Origin: Chitinophaga qingshengii
GTDB lineage: Bacteria > Bacteroidota > Bacteroidia > Chitinophagales > Chitinophagaceae
Assembly (NCBI RefSeq): GCF_014529935.1
Contig: NZ_JACVFC010000001.1
Coordinates: 620,001-684,000, forward strand
Direction of reading: 5' to 3'
Length of the DNA stretch: 64,000 nt
Each line of letters opens with the position of its first letter. The stretch's first letter is position 1. Below are positions 9,194-17,189 of this stretch, one piece after another. The translations under genes and the position numbers were made by a program. Below the pieces are notes generated by a model. The model had not been told where the DNA came from. It ran no database searches and saw only the letters and a program-made list of their open reading frames with translations.

Positions 9194-9238
9194 AAAGTAA
9201 AAAACAGACCAAACCTTATTATTCGTTCTATTTTTTGG
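9194..9238 (+). promoter_or_regulatory. 45-bp conserved regulatory element before chrA
   Basis: Second copy of the element at 8121-8165, with four differences. It starts 10 bp after the DUF1259 stop and ends 44 bp before the chrA ATG. The inverted repeat is AAAAAACAGA (9199-9208) and TCTATTTTTT (9227-9236), with one mismatch, and the core ACCTTATT is kept. The same placement relative to two genes of one pathway argues for a shared operator and promoter. Confidence 0.6.
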
Positions 9239-9282
9239 GTTGCAGTTATCTGAACTTGCATCAGGACGCAAACCCTTTAGAA

Positions 9283-10461
9283 ATGGAAAACAACCGGACA
9301 ACGGCCTCTTACAGCCTGCGGGATCTTATCATTTATTTTTTAAAGCTGGGTACATGGGGCTTTGGAGGCCCCGTGGCCTTAGCTGGCTACATGCACCGTG
9401 ATCTTGTTGAAAACAAACAGTGGATCAGTGAGGAAGACTACAAAGAAGGGCTGGCATTGGCCCAATTGGCCCCCGGACCTTTAGCGGCTCAATTGGGGAT
9501 TTACATGGGTTACGTGCATTACCGGCTGTTAGGCGCCACCCTTGCCGGGCTTGCATTTGTACTGCCTTCTTTTCTGATGGTGCTGGCACTTGGTTTTATT
9601 TACGTGCAATGGCAGGGCATTCCCTGGATGCAGGCTGTCTTCTATGGCGTAGGCGCCGCTGTTATCGGTATTATCGCAACAAGCGCATGGAAGCTGACCC
9701 GAAAATCAGTCGGTAGTAACAAGGTGCTTACAGGTATTTACTTAATCACTGCCGCATACACCGTGTGGCAGGAAAACGAAAATATCTGGTTGTTCCTCGG
9801 CGCAGGAATCCTTTATTGGCTCTTCACAGCTCCTCCAACCAGCTTGTCTTTCCTCCGCAAAATATCAACAGCGCCTAAACTCTTCATTCCTTCCCTGCTA
9901 TTGAATGTCACAGGCCCCGCCTCAGGGAAAACGCTCTGGCAAATACTGCTGTACTTTACCAAAGCAGGGGCATTTGTTTTTGGCAGTGGACTCGCCATCG
10001 TACCTTTTCTGTATGGAGGCGTGGTGAAGGAATATGGCTGGCTGAATGAACATCAATTTATGGACGCCGTTGCGGTGGCGATGATTACACCAGGTCCGGT
10101 TGTCATCACAGTAGCGTTCATAGGATTTCTGACAGCGGGATTTTCCGGCGCCAGCCTGGCTGCATTGGGTACTTTCTTTCCTTGTTATCTTTTCACCGTA
10201 TTACCGGCGCCTTATTTCAGGAAATATGGCAAACACCCCGGCATAAAGGCATTTGTTGACGGTGTTACTGCCGCAGCCATCGGCGCGATAACCGGCGCCG
10301 TGATCGTGTTGGCAAGGCGGTCACTTACAGATGTATACACCATTGCTATTGCATTAACAACCGTGGCCGTTCTCTGGCGATTCAAAAAAATACCGGAACC
10401 GCTTATTATTTTAATTGCTGCCGTTATAGGGTTATTACTGAAAATGCTTTTGGTTTCCTGA
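9283..10461 (+). CDS. chrA: Chromate transporter ChrA (long, two-domain type)
   Basis: Inner-membrane chromate efflux protein, 392 aa from the ATG at 9283 (an upstream in-frame TTG would add 16 residues inside the regulatory element). Two homologous CHR halves are visible: about 15-190 (FLKLGTWGFGGPVALAGYMH, LALAQLAPGPLAAQLGIYMG) and about 215-390 (FTKAGAFVFGSGLAIVPFLY, AVAMITPGPVVITVAFIGFL). Each half carries the family FGG/FGSG and PGP motifs and several hydrophobic helices. The protein should use the proton-motive force to expel chromate. It belongs to the cluster with the AraC-fusion regulator and the DUF1259 lipoprotein and is followed by arsenic genes. Confidence 0.95.
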   Translation: MENNRTTASYSLRDLIIYFLKLGTWGFGGPVALAGYMHRDLVENKQWISEEDYKEGLALAQLAPGPLAAQLGIYMGYVHYRLLGATLAGLAFVLPSFLMVLALGFIYVQWQGIPWMQAVFYGVGAAVIGIIATSAWKLTRKSVGSNKVLTGIYLITAAYTVWQENENIWLFLGAGILYWLFTAPPTSLSFLRKISTAPKLFIPSLLLNVTGPASGKTLWQILLYFTKAGAFVFGSGLAIVPFLYGGVVKEYGWLNEHQFMDAVAVAMITPGPVVITVAFIGFLTAGFSGASLAALGTFFPCYLFTVLPAPYFRKYGKHPGIKAFVDGVTAAAIGAITGAVIVLARRSLTDVYTIAIALTTVAVLWRFKKIPEPLIILIAAVIGLLLKMLLVS

Positions 10462-10484
10462 AAAATACATCGTAATATTGCGAT
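10449..10484 (+). promoter_or_regulatory. Candidate ars promoter with ArsR-type palindrome
   Basis: A near-perfect palindrome, ATCGTAATATTGCGAT (10469-10484), of the kind recognised by ArsR/SmtB repressors. A TTTG (10449-10452) lies 20 bp before TAATATTG (10473-10480), which resembles the -7 box TAnnTTTG with one mismatch, so the palindrome would block this promoter. No arsR gene is present in the window next to it. Confidence 0.55.
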
Positions 10485-10588
10485 ATATTAAAAATTACAT
10501 TCGTCTGAAAGCTTCGAAGCAGTACAAGGAACTGTTTGACGCATTCTTTACAGCACCCTTAATACTAAATATATTTCTGCTTTAATAC

Positions 10589-10604
10589 ATCGTAATATTG
10601 CAAT
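10589..10604 (+). promoter_or_regulatory. Second ArsR-type palindrome upstream of acr3
   Basis: ATCGTAATATTGCAAT repeats the sequence at 10469-10484 with one change, and the six bases before it (AATACA) are also the same. It lies 20 bp before the acr3 ATG. The 104 bp between the two copies hold no recognisable gene. Confidence 0.5.
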
Positions 10605-10624
10605 AATACAATGAATATAATATC

Positions 10625-11692
10625 ATGCAAAACTGTCATCCTGCCCAGCGTAAGCAATTAAGCTTTCCGGACCGCTACCTTACCTTGTGGATATTTCTGG
10701 CAATGGCCATTGGGGTGAGTATCGGATATTTCGTTCCCTCCTCCTCCGGGTTCATCAATTCCTTTTCATCCGGCACTACCAATATACCGCTGGCAATAGG
10801 TTTGATCCTGATGATGTACCCGCCACTGGCGAAAGTGAAATATGAAAACATGGGCGAGGTATTCAGGAATACAAAAGTATTAACCGTTTCCCTGGTGCTA
10901 AACTGGATAGTTGGTCCCATCCTGATGTTCGTGTTGGCAGTACTGTTTCTGCACGGCTATCCGGAATATATGACCGGTCTTATCCTGATTGGGCTGGCCA
11001 GGTGTATCGCCATGGTGATCGTATGGAATGAGCTGGCAGACGGCAACCGCGAATACGCCGCCGGACTGGTTGCATTAAACAGCATCTTCCAGGTGTTACT
11101 GTATAGTGTGTACGCCTACATCTTCATTACCTGGCTACCGACCGTTTTCGGCATGAAAGGGCTGACGGTAGCTATCTCCATTGGTGAAATCGCCAAAAGC
11201 GTTGGTATCTATCTGGGCATCCCTTTTGCAGCCGGTATTATCAGCCGTTACGCTCTTATCGCCTGGAAAGGAGAGCAATGGTACCAGGAAAAATATATAC
11301 CCTTCATTTCACCGGTTACATTAATAGCGCTGCTGTTTACCATCGTCGTGATGTTCAGCCTTAAAGGAGGACTGATGGTGCAGATACCGTTTGATGTTAT
11401 CAGAATAGCGATCCCGCTGGTGATCTATTTCGCCATTATGTTTTTGGTCAGTTTCCTGCTGGGCAAAACAATGGGCGCCGATTATTCCCGGAATACTGCT
11501 ATTGCCTTCACTGCAACCGGCAACAATTTTGAACTGGCCATTGCAGTTGCCATTGGTGTATTTGGCATCAATTCCGGTCAGGCTTTCGTGGGCGTAATAG
11601 GACCACTGGTAGAAGTACCAGCTCTTATTGCACTGGTAAACGTGGCCTTCCGGCTCCGAAAAAAATGGTACAATACTCCTGTAAAAGCATAA
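10625..11692 (+). CDS. acr3: Arsenite efflux transporter, ACR3 family
   Basis: Inner-membrane As(III) exporter of the bile acid/arsenite/riboflavin transporter superfamily, 355 aa with about ten hydrophobic segments. Family marks are the start of the membrane domain ([18 protein letters not shown]), [17 protein letters not shown], and [20 protein letters not shown], which carries the conserved Cys (127) required in characterised Acr3 proteins. A second conserved site is [14 protein letters not shown] with its Glu. It is 15 bp upstream of arsC, so the reductase product arsenite is exported by the same operon. The ArsR-type palindromes upstream indicate arsenite-inducible expression. Confidence 0.95.
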   Translation: MQNCHPAQRKQLSFPDRYLTLWIFLAMAIGVSIGYFVPSSSGFINSFSSGTTNIPLAIGLILMMYPPLAKVKYENMGEVFRNTKVLTVSLVLNWIVGPILMFVLAVLFLHGYPEYMTGLILIGLARCIAMVIVWNELADGNREYAAGLVALNSIFQVLLYSVYAYIFITWLPTVFGMKGLTVAISIGEIAKSVGIYLGIPFAAGIISRYALIAWKGEQWYQEKYIPFISPVTLIALLFTIVVMFSLKGGLMVQIPFDVIRIAIPLVIYFAIMFLVSFLLGKTMGADYSRNTAIAFTATGNNFELAIAVAIGVFGINSGQAFVGVIGPLVEVPALIALVNVAFRLRKKWYNTPVKA

Positions 11693-11707
11693 ATCTTCAC
11701 ACAGCAC

Positions 11708-12121
11708 ATGAAAAAAATCCTTGTCCTTTGTACCGGCAACAGCTGCCGCAGCCAGATCGCAGAAGGCTATTTAAGATATTTCGCCGGAGATAAGGCTGAA
11801 GTATATAGCGCCGGCGTAGAAACGCATGGCGTCAACCCACGGGCCATCGCTACCATGGCGGAAGACGGCATCGATATTTCCGGGCATACTTCCAACAACA
11901 TCACGGAGTATCAGGACATACCTTTCGACTTCGTTATCACCGTTTGCGATAACGCAAAGGAAAGATGTCCGTTCTTTCCCACCACTGCGAAGAAATTCCA
12001 TGAAAATTTTCCTGATCCTGCAAAAGCTACGGGCACTGAAGAAACGATCATGCAGCAGTTCAGGACAGTGCGCCAGCTCATTAAAGATTATACAAAATCC
12101 TTTGTAGCAGCGCACCTGTAA
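11708..12121 (+). CDS. arsC: Arsenate reductase, low-molecular-weight phosphatase fold (thioredoxin type)
   Basis: A 137-aa cytoplasmic enzyme that reduces arsenate to arsenite. The phosphate-binding loop CTGNSCRS (Cys 8 to Arg 14) is the CX5R nucleophile motif of the LMW-PTP fold. Two further cysteines, C80 and C87 in TVCDNAKERCPFF, match the disulfide-relay cysteines of thioredoxin-linked ArsC (Staphylococcus/Bacillus type). The length is normal for the family. It sits directly behind acr3, in the usual reductase-pump pairing. Confidence 0.95.
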   Translation: MKKILVLCTGNSCRSQIAEGYLRYFAGDKAEVYSAGVETHGVNPRAIATMAEDGIDISGHTSNNITEYQDIPFDFVITVCDNAKERCPFFPTTAKKFHENFPDPAKATGTEETIMQQFRTVRQLIKDYTKSFVAAHL

Positions 12122-12175
12122 TACAACTGCCGATTAAGTTCATCATTCATGACAATCCCTGTGAACTACTAACAA

Positions 12176-12225
12176 CAATAGTTCGGTAAGTTTTTTTTTT
12201 ACAAAAAAGTACGAAAAAACTATTG
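12176..12225. terminator. Probable bidirectional terminator between arsC and the converging gene
   Basis: An outer inverted repeat of CAATAGTT (12176-12183) and AACTATTG (12218-12225) encloses a run of ten T (12191-12200) and a run of six A, which can pair with each other. It lies between two converging genes. The structure is A/T rich and therefore weak. Confidence 0.4.
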
Positions 12226-12249
12226 CCACATAAATATGCAAACCTTGCT

Positions 12250-12855
12250 TTATAATCGTACCCCTCCGCTCTCTATCATCTTTTTGATAGTATCAAAAAT
12301 AAATGCCTGCATATCCAGGTGGTATGTGAACTGCCGATCACCCGATTGGCTGATAATGTTACTGCTCTCCAGCAACAACTTGTCTAGTTTTAATTTCTCC
12401 CAGGGGTCCCGTCGCATCAGTGTTAGCGCTCCTCCTTCGGTAAAAATGTCCAGGCTATCTATCAGCTGGTACTCCTTTGTATTTTTATAAATGGTGATAG
12501 AAAACAATAATCCATTTTTAAATACGAGCTGGGTGTCATCCAGGTCGCTTTCAGATATAGAGAAGCCATTTTCGTTCACATGAGCAAAGAAGGCCAGGAT
12601 GGCTCGTTCACATGGATTGGCGGCGGAGATACTGAAACTGGTTTCCCGCCTGCGGTATTCGGCATCAAAAGTAAGTAGCGAAAAATCGCGCTTCAGTACA
12701 ATGTTCTTTAAAGGCTTTGTATCGGGCTCGCCAAACGGCTGTTGGTTGATCTCAAATTTTTGTGTCCGCATATTAAAATGCAACTGGACATCCAATGATA
12801 TACGTAATTGTCTCGCATGGGGGTTGTAACGGAAAGCTGAAAGAATTACCGGCAA
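12250..12855 (-). CDS. Hypothetical protein, unknown family
   Basis: An open frame of 201 codons that I do not recognise. The first possible start is TTG at 12855; the next in-frame ATG is at 12771 and would give 173 aa. The sequence is soluble-looking, with mixed charged and hydrophobic strands (NIVLKRDFSLLTFDAEYRRR, GFSISESDLDDTQLVFKNGL) and a helical C-terminus (DMQAFIFDTIKKMIES). There is no signal peptide or membrane segment. It converges on arsC and has no obvious operon partner. Codon use looks ordinary for the region, which supports coding. A degraded 5' end cannot be excluded because there is no ATG at the expected place. Confidence 0.55.
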   Translation of the reverse strand: MPVILSAFRYNPHARQLRISLDVQLHFNMRTQKFEINQQPFGEPDTKPLKNIVLKRDFSLLTFDAEYRRRETSFSISAANPCERAILAFFAHVNENGFSISESDLDDTQLVFKNGLLFSITIYKNTKEYQLIDSLDIFTEGGALTLMRRDPWEKLKLDKLLLESSNIISQSGDRQFTYHLDMQAFIFDTIKKMIESGGVRL

Positions 12856-13107
12856 TTGGTCGTCAGACTCAAATCGCTGGCATGTATACTGAACCTGAAC
12901 GGGGAAAGATGGCTAATTGCCTTTTTTCCCCGTTACTATTTTGAAATTTAGTTTCAAGCCATTTTTTATTTTGCGCCTTGGAGCCAAGGATGAATAATGT
13001 GAATGAAAGCTTGCAGCAGTTGCGTATAATATCTTTAAAGTGACAAATCATCAATCCTTGTTTACCCTGATGAGGAATATTCTTCACTCATTTTAACCTT
13101 CATTTGT

Positions 13108-13461
13108 ATGAAAAAAGTATGTTGTTTTATCCTTCTTCTTTTTACAATCCTCCTTGTTCAAAAGCCGGTTGCAGAAGCTACTGACGGAGCGAAAGTAAAC
13201 AAAAGTACTTTCAGGACGCGTACCCATCAGTCGGTAGGACTCCAGCCACTTGCCACGACTTTTCCATTAAACACCAAAACATATAAGGTGATAAACAATA
13301 ACACCGGTGCTGTCGGTGTAACTAAGAATATCTGGTATAAAGATGTAGAGGTACAGGCAGGTGACGTGTTAACATTTACCCATGCGGTTACAGGAGATGT
13401 TATTATTGTTTATAAAGTTGTTCCCGAAGATCTGGATGGATCCTTCCTGGTAGTCTGGTAA
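13108..13461 (+). CDS. Small secreted hypothetical protein
   Basis: A 117-aa protein with a clear signal peptide (MKKVCCFILLLFTILLVQKP, cleavage probably near VAEAT). The mature part of about 93 residues has a strand-rich look (KTYKVINNNTGAVGVTKNIW, then VEVQAGDVLTFTHAVTGDVI) that suggests a small beta-sandwich, and it ends in FLVVW. No cysteines remain after cleavage. I do not recognise a family. It stands alone, with 252 bp of apparently non-coding DNA upstream (12856-13107) and a tRNA gene on the other strand downstream. Confidence 0.65.
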   Translation: MKKVCCFILLLFTILLVQKPVAEATDGAKVNKSTFRTRTHQSVGLQPLATTFPLNTKTYKVINNNTGAVGVTKNIWYKDVEVQAGDVLTFTHAVTGDVIIVYKVVPEDLDGSFLVVW

Positions 13462-13480
13462 AATATTTTTCGATATTTGT

Positions 13481-13519
13481 AAAAACAAAAAAGGTTGTAA
13501 GCCAAAGACTTACAACCTT
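13481..13519 (-). terminator. Rho-independent terminator of tRNA-Leu
   Basis: A perfect 11-bp stem (AAGGTTGTAAG at 13491-13501, CTTACAACCTT at 13509-13519) with a 7-base loop, followed on the minus strand by TTTTGTTTTT. It begins seven bases after the mature 3' end of the tRNA. Confidence 0.85.
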
Positions 13520-13525
13520 CCTGTG

Positions 13526-13609
13526 TGCCCAGAACTGGATTCGAACCAGCACACCCTTGCAGGCGCTGCGACCTGAACACAGTGCGTCTACCAATTTCGC
13601 CATCTGGGC
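13526..13609 (-). tRNA. tRNA-Leu, anticodon CAG
   Basis: An 84-nt class II tRNA. The acceptor stem GCCCAGA pairs with TCTGGGC, followed by discriminator A. The D-arm contains AAATTGGTAGACGC. The anticodon stem CTGTG pairs with CGCAG around the loop TTCAGGT, giving anticodon CAG (plus-strand CTG at 13573-13575). A variable arm follows, and the T-arm carries GGTTCGAATCC. The 3' CCA is not encoded. Confidence 0.97.
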
Positions 13610-13633
13610 AACTGATATTGTGATCAGGGAGCG

Positions 13634-13664
13634 CAAAGATAAGCACTCATTTCATTTCTCCAAA
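13634..13664 (-). promoter_or_regulatory. Bacteroidota promoter of tRNA-Leu
   Basis: Read on the minus strand: TTTG (plus 13661-13664), exactly 19 bp, then TATCTTTG (plus 13634-13641). This is a perfect match to the TTTG / TAnnTTTG consensus, and it lies 25 bp before the tRNA 5' end. Confidence 0.85.
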
Positions 13665-13705
13665 CAAAAAGTCAATTTTTTTTCAGACTAACGGGAAAGT
13701 ATATA

Positions 13706-14110
13706 CTAATAATTGTGGATAAACCGGAAGGAGGTAACACTGAAAGCCACGCCCCCTTTGGCTACGAGGTATAAATCGTGTACACCTTCTGCATGGCGCA
13801 GGTTACCGGTCAGTTTGAGGGCGTAAGTACTATCGCCGGTGTAAGGGATGTCGAGTGTACCGATAATTTTGCCTTTGGGTTTGTCTATACGGAACTCTAG
13901 TTTGGAACCACTTTTTTTATGCTCACAGGCGACTTCCACCTGGAAACCGATTTCTCCCATACTCAGGTTCACCTGTGCAAAGGCCAGGTAACTCCCCGCT
14001 TTCATCTGGAACTCCGTAGCACGGTTCCCCTTTTTTGCCGTCGGCGGCGCCGACTGTCCACAGACAGTCAGCTGCACAAAGGCAAATAGTAGGAACAACA
14101 ACAGCCGCAT
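13706..14110 (-). CDS. Secreted single-domain carbohydrate-binding protein (CBM6-like)
   Basis: A 134-aa protein from the ATG at 14110 (MRLLLFLLFAFVQLTVCGQS, a signal peptide); an upstream in-frame GTG would add 8 residues. The mature domain matches family 6 carbohydrate-binding modules: GSYLAFAQVNLSMGEIGFQV, FRIDKPKGKIIGTLDIPYTG, and the closing GVHDLYLVAKGG. Such domains usually hang on glycoside hydrolases; here it stands alone as a small secreted protein. The conserved second-strand Trp motif (usually GDWxxW) is altered to GDSTYAL, so binding may be weak or changed. It diverges from the tetR-like gene. Confidence 0.7.
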   Translation of the reverse strand: MRLLLFLLFAFVQLTVCGQSAPPTAKKGNRATEFQMKAGSYLAFAQVNLSMGEIGFQVEVACEHKKSGSKLEFRIDKPKGKIIGTLDIPYTGDSTYALKLTGNLRHAEGVHDLYLVAKGGVAFSVTSFRFIHNY

Positions 14111-14230
14111 AGGCAAATAGGATAGTTTATACACCGACGGAAATATCTCCCGTCCCTGAAAAATAATGAAAAACTTAAAATTAAGGAATTATGTAATATT
14201 AAGTCATAATGAATAGATAAAATAATAAAA

Positions 14231-14246
14231 TAGTACATTTGTACTA
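14231..14246 (+). promoter_or_regulatory. TetR-type operator overlapping -7 box
   Basis: A perfect palindrome, TAGTACA-TT-TGTACTA, ends one base before the tetR-like start codon. TACATTTG (14234-14241) inside it is a perfect TAnnTTTG box. Repressor binding here would cover the promoter, which suggests autoregulation. Transcription from this box would begin at or near the ATG. Confidence 0.6.
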
Positions 14247-14873
14247 ATGATAGATACAAAAGAAAAAATACGGAACGCAGCCCTTAAACTGTTCAACGAA
14301 CAGGGCATCGATACCATCACCATACGGCATATCGCCAAGGAACTGGATATCAGCCATGGTAACCTCCAATACCACTATAAAAACACCAATGAAATTATTC
14401 TGGTATTGTTCAAAGAGCTGAACGAAGGCTTTTCCCGCCTTTTTGCGCAACAGGAAAATATGGAACACATCACCTTCCATCATTTTCGCACCTGGGTAGA
14501 AGTACTCATCGAACAGATCTGGCATTACCGCTTTATTTTCCTCCAATTCGTGGAAGTCACCCGCCGCGTACCGGAAGTGAAAATATTTTATAACAGCTGG
14601 GATAAAAGCCGGGAGGAACAACTCCTTTTGGTATTCAACACCCTCATCAAAGAAGGCATCTTCCGCGATGACATTCCTCCCTATATCTGGAAAAACCTCG
14701 TCACGCAGCAATATATTATGGCCGACTTTGCCCTGTCGCACAATGAAATAAAAATGGGCCTCAAAGGCAAAAAAGCCGTGCAGTACTACGGCCAGGTGCT
14801 GTTTAACCAGTTCTACCCTTACCTTACCGCCAAAGGACGTCAGCAAGCTGACGAACATCAGACGGCCAACTGA
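14247..14873 (+). CDS. TetR/AcrR-family transcriptional regulator
   Basis: A 208-aa repressor-like protein. The N-terminal helix-turn-helix (residues 4-50) has the TetR pattern IRNAALKLFNEQGIDTITIR followed by HIAKELDISHGNLQYHYKN. The remaining all-helical part is the ligand-binding and dimer domain (WVEVLIEQIWHYRFIFLQFV and following), with no recognisable ligand specificity. It lies upstream of and in the same direction as the baeRF-like gene (103 bp gap), which is the most likely target besides itself. The palindrome at 14231-14246 sits directly before its start codon. Confidence 0.9.
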   Translation: MIDTKEKIRNAALKLFNEQGIDTITIRHIAKELDISHGNLQYHYKNTNEIILVLFKELNEGFSRLFAQQENMEHITFHHFRTWVEVLIEQIWHYRFIFLQFVEVTRRVPEVKIFYNSWDKSREEQLLLVFNTLIKEGIFRDDIPPYIWKNLVTQQYIMADFALSHNEIKMGLKGKKAVQYYGQVLFNQFYPYLTAKGRQQADEHQTAN

Positions 14874-14976
14874 TCCTTGTCATTTTTCAGGTGACTTTTT
14901 CCTTGCACTTTTGTATGGTGATGCGATAAACATTACCCATCAACGAGTGTTTAAACACCAGAAAAACGAGGACACT

Positions 14977-16029
14977 ATGGAACAAGCACTGATCAAACTA
15001 AGCCAGTACACCGGCGCGCCGGCCGTTACCATCCTGCTATCTACGCATCGCACTTTTCCGGATAACAAGCAGGACAGTATCCACCTCAAGAACCTTATCA
15101 CAACGGTGGAAAAGCAACTCTACGAACAATATGAAAAACGGACTGTATGGCCCGTACTCAATAAAATCAGAGAGCTGGAAAGCACCATCAATCATGATTA
15201 CAACCTCGATACCCTGGCTATTTTCGCCAGCGGCGATTTTATTGAGGTATACCGGCTGCCCATTGCTACTACCGACCGCTACGTGGTGGGCGACCGCTTC
15301 GAGATACGCCCCTTGCTCAAAGCCATTCAACAAAGCGAACACTACTTCATACTCTCTGTTTCCCGCCACCTCATACGGCTGCTGGAAGCATTTAATGATA
15401 AAATACTATACGAAGTCAAAAACGCTGACTTCCCCTATCACAACAGCTTTTATACCACCGATCCCATGCGCCTGCAACAGGACCTGGTCATGGATAACCT
15501 GCTGAAAGAATTTTTCAACACGGCGGATAAACGATTTAAAAAATATTACGAAGAGAATCCCCTGCCGGTGGTTTTACTGGGGGAAGAACGAAATCTTGTC
15601 TTCTATCAGGAACAGATGGATATAAAAGGATTGGTGGTAGGTACCCATCATGGCAGTTTTGATGACACCTCCGATCCGGAGATCGCTAAAATTACGTTCC
15701 CCCTGATTCAACAACACATCGCAGGTAAACAGGACACTGCCTTGCAGGCCATCAGCAGCGCACAGTCTGCACAACGCCTGCTGGTAGACCTGAACGATAT
15801 TTATACAGCGGCTGAAAACGGGCAGGCAGACACGCTCTACCTGGAGCAAACCTACCTCCCTGTCGGTCACATCGATAACGGCACCATTAGCCTGAGTAAC
15901 GGCAACGGCTCTACGGACATAACCCTGCCCGTGATCGACACCGTACTCAACAAAGGCGGTAACGTGGTGTTCCTCGATGAAAATGCCCTGAATGAATACC
16001 AGGGCATCGCTTTAGTCACCAGATTTTAA
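14977..16029 (+). CDS. baeRF-like protein, possible Balon-type ribosome hibernation factor
   Basis: A 350-aa protein. ATG at 14977 is chosen over a 22-codon longer frame because a purine-rich GAGGA lies 5 bp upstream. The N-terminal half (LSQYTGAPAVTILLSTHRTF, DSIHLKNLITTVEKQL, YNLDTLAIFASGDFIEVYRL) has the pattern of bacterial archaeo-eukaryotic release-factor-like proteins (baeRF3-type). The C-terminal part (DLNDIYTAAENGQADTLYLE ... GGNVVFLDENALNEYQGIAL) fits an eRF1/Pelota domain 3 (L7Ae-like) fold. Relatives include Balon, which binds the ribosomal A site during dormancy. Ribosome binding is inferred from family; other baeRF members have no known role. Confidence 0.65.
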   Translation: MEQALIKLSQYTGAPAVTILLSTHRTFPDNKQDSIHLKNLITTVEKQLYEQYEKRTVWPVLNKIRELESTINHDYNLDTLAIFASGDFIEVYRLPIATTDRYVVGDRFEIRPLLKAIQQSEHYFILSVSRHLIRLLEAFNDKILYEVKNADFPYHNSFYTTDPMRLQQDLVMDNLLKEFFNTADKRFKKYYEENPLPVVLLGEERNLVFYQEQMDIKGLVVGTHHGSFDDTSDPEIAKITFPLIQQHIAGKQDTALQAISSAQSAQRLLVDLNDIYTAAENGQADTLYLEQTYLPVGHIDNGTISLSNGNGSTDITLPVIDTVLNKGGNVVFLDENALNEYQGIALVTRF

Positions 16030-16050
16030 TCATACAACAACAACAGGGAA

Positions 16051-16078
16051 AGCCGCGCCGGTGTTTACCGGTGCGGCT
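16051..16078. terminator. Bidirectional hairpin terminator
   Basis: An 11-bp stem with one G-T pair (AGCCGCGCCGG at 16051-16061, CCGGTGCGGCT at 16068-16078) and loop TGTTTA. It lies between two converging genes. The T tracts on both sides are weak. Confidence 0.6.
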
Positions 16079-16080
16079 TA

Positions 16081-17154
16081 TTATTGAATAGTGGCCAACC
16101 GGGCATAAATCTCCATCATACCGGCCTGGCCCAGCAACTCCTTCTCCGGCCGTTTGCCCAGCATCTGGGTAGCCCGGTCCCGGTCTTCTTCCCAAACTTT
16201 ATCGGCATAGGCCTGCATGGCATCCACATACTTCCGGACCTTATCTTCTTTATACAACGCCAGATATCCCCGCAGTAACACGGCATTAAACCAATACGAG
16301 GAATGAAACCGCCCTTCCCGGTAGAAATGCTGATAGGCACCGGCAGCAATCTGCTGCGCTTCCTTCAGGTACTGCGGTTGTTTGGTGATACGATACAGTT
16401 TCACATTGGCTTCGAGCATGGTACCACTGTTATAGGTATACGTAGCAGAATCGATGCGGTTGTTCTGCTGCGGTTTGATGGCATCCCAATATACACCATC
16501 AGCATTCCGCAGATGCCGGTTGGTCCACTGATACAACAGCAAAGCCGTATCCAGATAGTCTTTGCGCTGCGTGGCTTCATACAGCTGCAATGCCAGCAAA
16601 ATGCCCGGTCCGTTGGAACAGGTATTTTTGGTGCGCTTATCCCCTTCTTTCCAATATAATCCGCCACCACTGATCGTATCGTAGCCGGTCATCATAAAAC
16701 GATAGATCTCCGTACCCTTATCCAGGTATGAACGCTGTTTGGTACGGGCCCACGCATCCAGGTAGGCGATACCGATCCATTGGTTGTCGTCATAATAACG
16801 GTCCTCCCTCCGCTCTTTAACCACATATGAAGCATACCCCGGCGCCGGCGGTATCGGATCATAATACTGATCAATAGCAGCTACAACCGGCTTCAGGTAT
16901 CTTTTCTGCGGATGCAGCTGCTCCATCTCATTGGCCGCCTGCACCAGCGCGCAAAGCCCCCACAGGTCTGCATGCAGATTATGATTTTTTGCGGGATCGC
17001 TGGTCTGGATATAAAGACCGGTACGCGGCTCATACAGATGCCGGTCCACGGCTGCCTGTAACAAATCCGCCCGCTGTGCATTTGTTTGGGCAAAGGAAGT
17101 AACGGAAAACAGTATATACGCCACCGTTAGCCATAAAAGACGGTACATAAGCAT
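16081..17154 (-). CDS. Glycoside hydrolase family 76 protein (alpha-1,6-mannanase type)
   Basis: A secreted protein of 357 aa with signal peptide (MLMYRLLWLTVAYILFSVTS, cleavage after FAQ). The (alpha/alpha)6-barrel features of GH76 are visible: the catalytic Asp pair D122-D123 in RYYDDNQWIGIAYLDAW, then GGGLYWKEGDKRTKNTCSNG, and YTYNSGTMLEANVKLYRITK. GH76 enzymes cut alpha-1,6-mannan backbones, as in fungal cell walls. The gene follows the lysR-like gene by 35 bp on the same strand. No SusC/SusD pair or other mannan enzyme lies next to it, so it is an isolated secreted hydrolase. Final residues reach the convergent terminator. Confidence 0.88.
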   Translation of the reverse strand: MLMYRLLWLTVAYILFSVTSFAQTNAQRADLLQAAVDRHLYEPRTGLYIQTSDPAKNHNLHADLWGLCALVQAANEMEQLHPQKRYLKPVVAAIDQYYDPIPPAPGYASYVVKERREDRYYDDNQWIGIAYLDAWARTKQRSYLDKGTEIYRFMMTGYDTISGGGLYWKEGDKRTKNTCSNGPGILLALQLYEATQRKDYLDTALLLYQWTNRHLRNADGVYWDAIKPQQNNRIDSATYTYNSGTMLEANVKLYRITKQPQYLKEAQQIAAGAYQHFYREGRFHSSYWFNAVLLRGYLALYKEDKVRKYVDAMQAYADKVWEEDRDRATQMLGKRPEKELLGQAGMMEIYARLATIQ

Positions 17155-17189
17155 ATTGTTTGATGGTCATTAAACATAACCATTCCGTT

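Noticed and set aside
8527..9261. A 244-codon open frame on the minus strand
   Set aside because: It lies fully over the DUF1259 gene, whose motifs and codon pattern are coherent; the opposite frame has no recognisable domain.
10485..10588. A short open stretch (RLKASKQYKELFDAFFTAP) between the ars palindromes
   Set aside because: About 30 codons, no start codon and no match to the ArsR fold; not enough to call a gene remnant.
13403..13646. Two short minus-strand open frames
   Set aside because: They run through the tRNA-Leu gene and its terminator, so they are not proteins.
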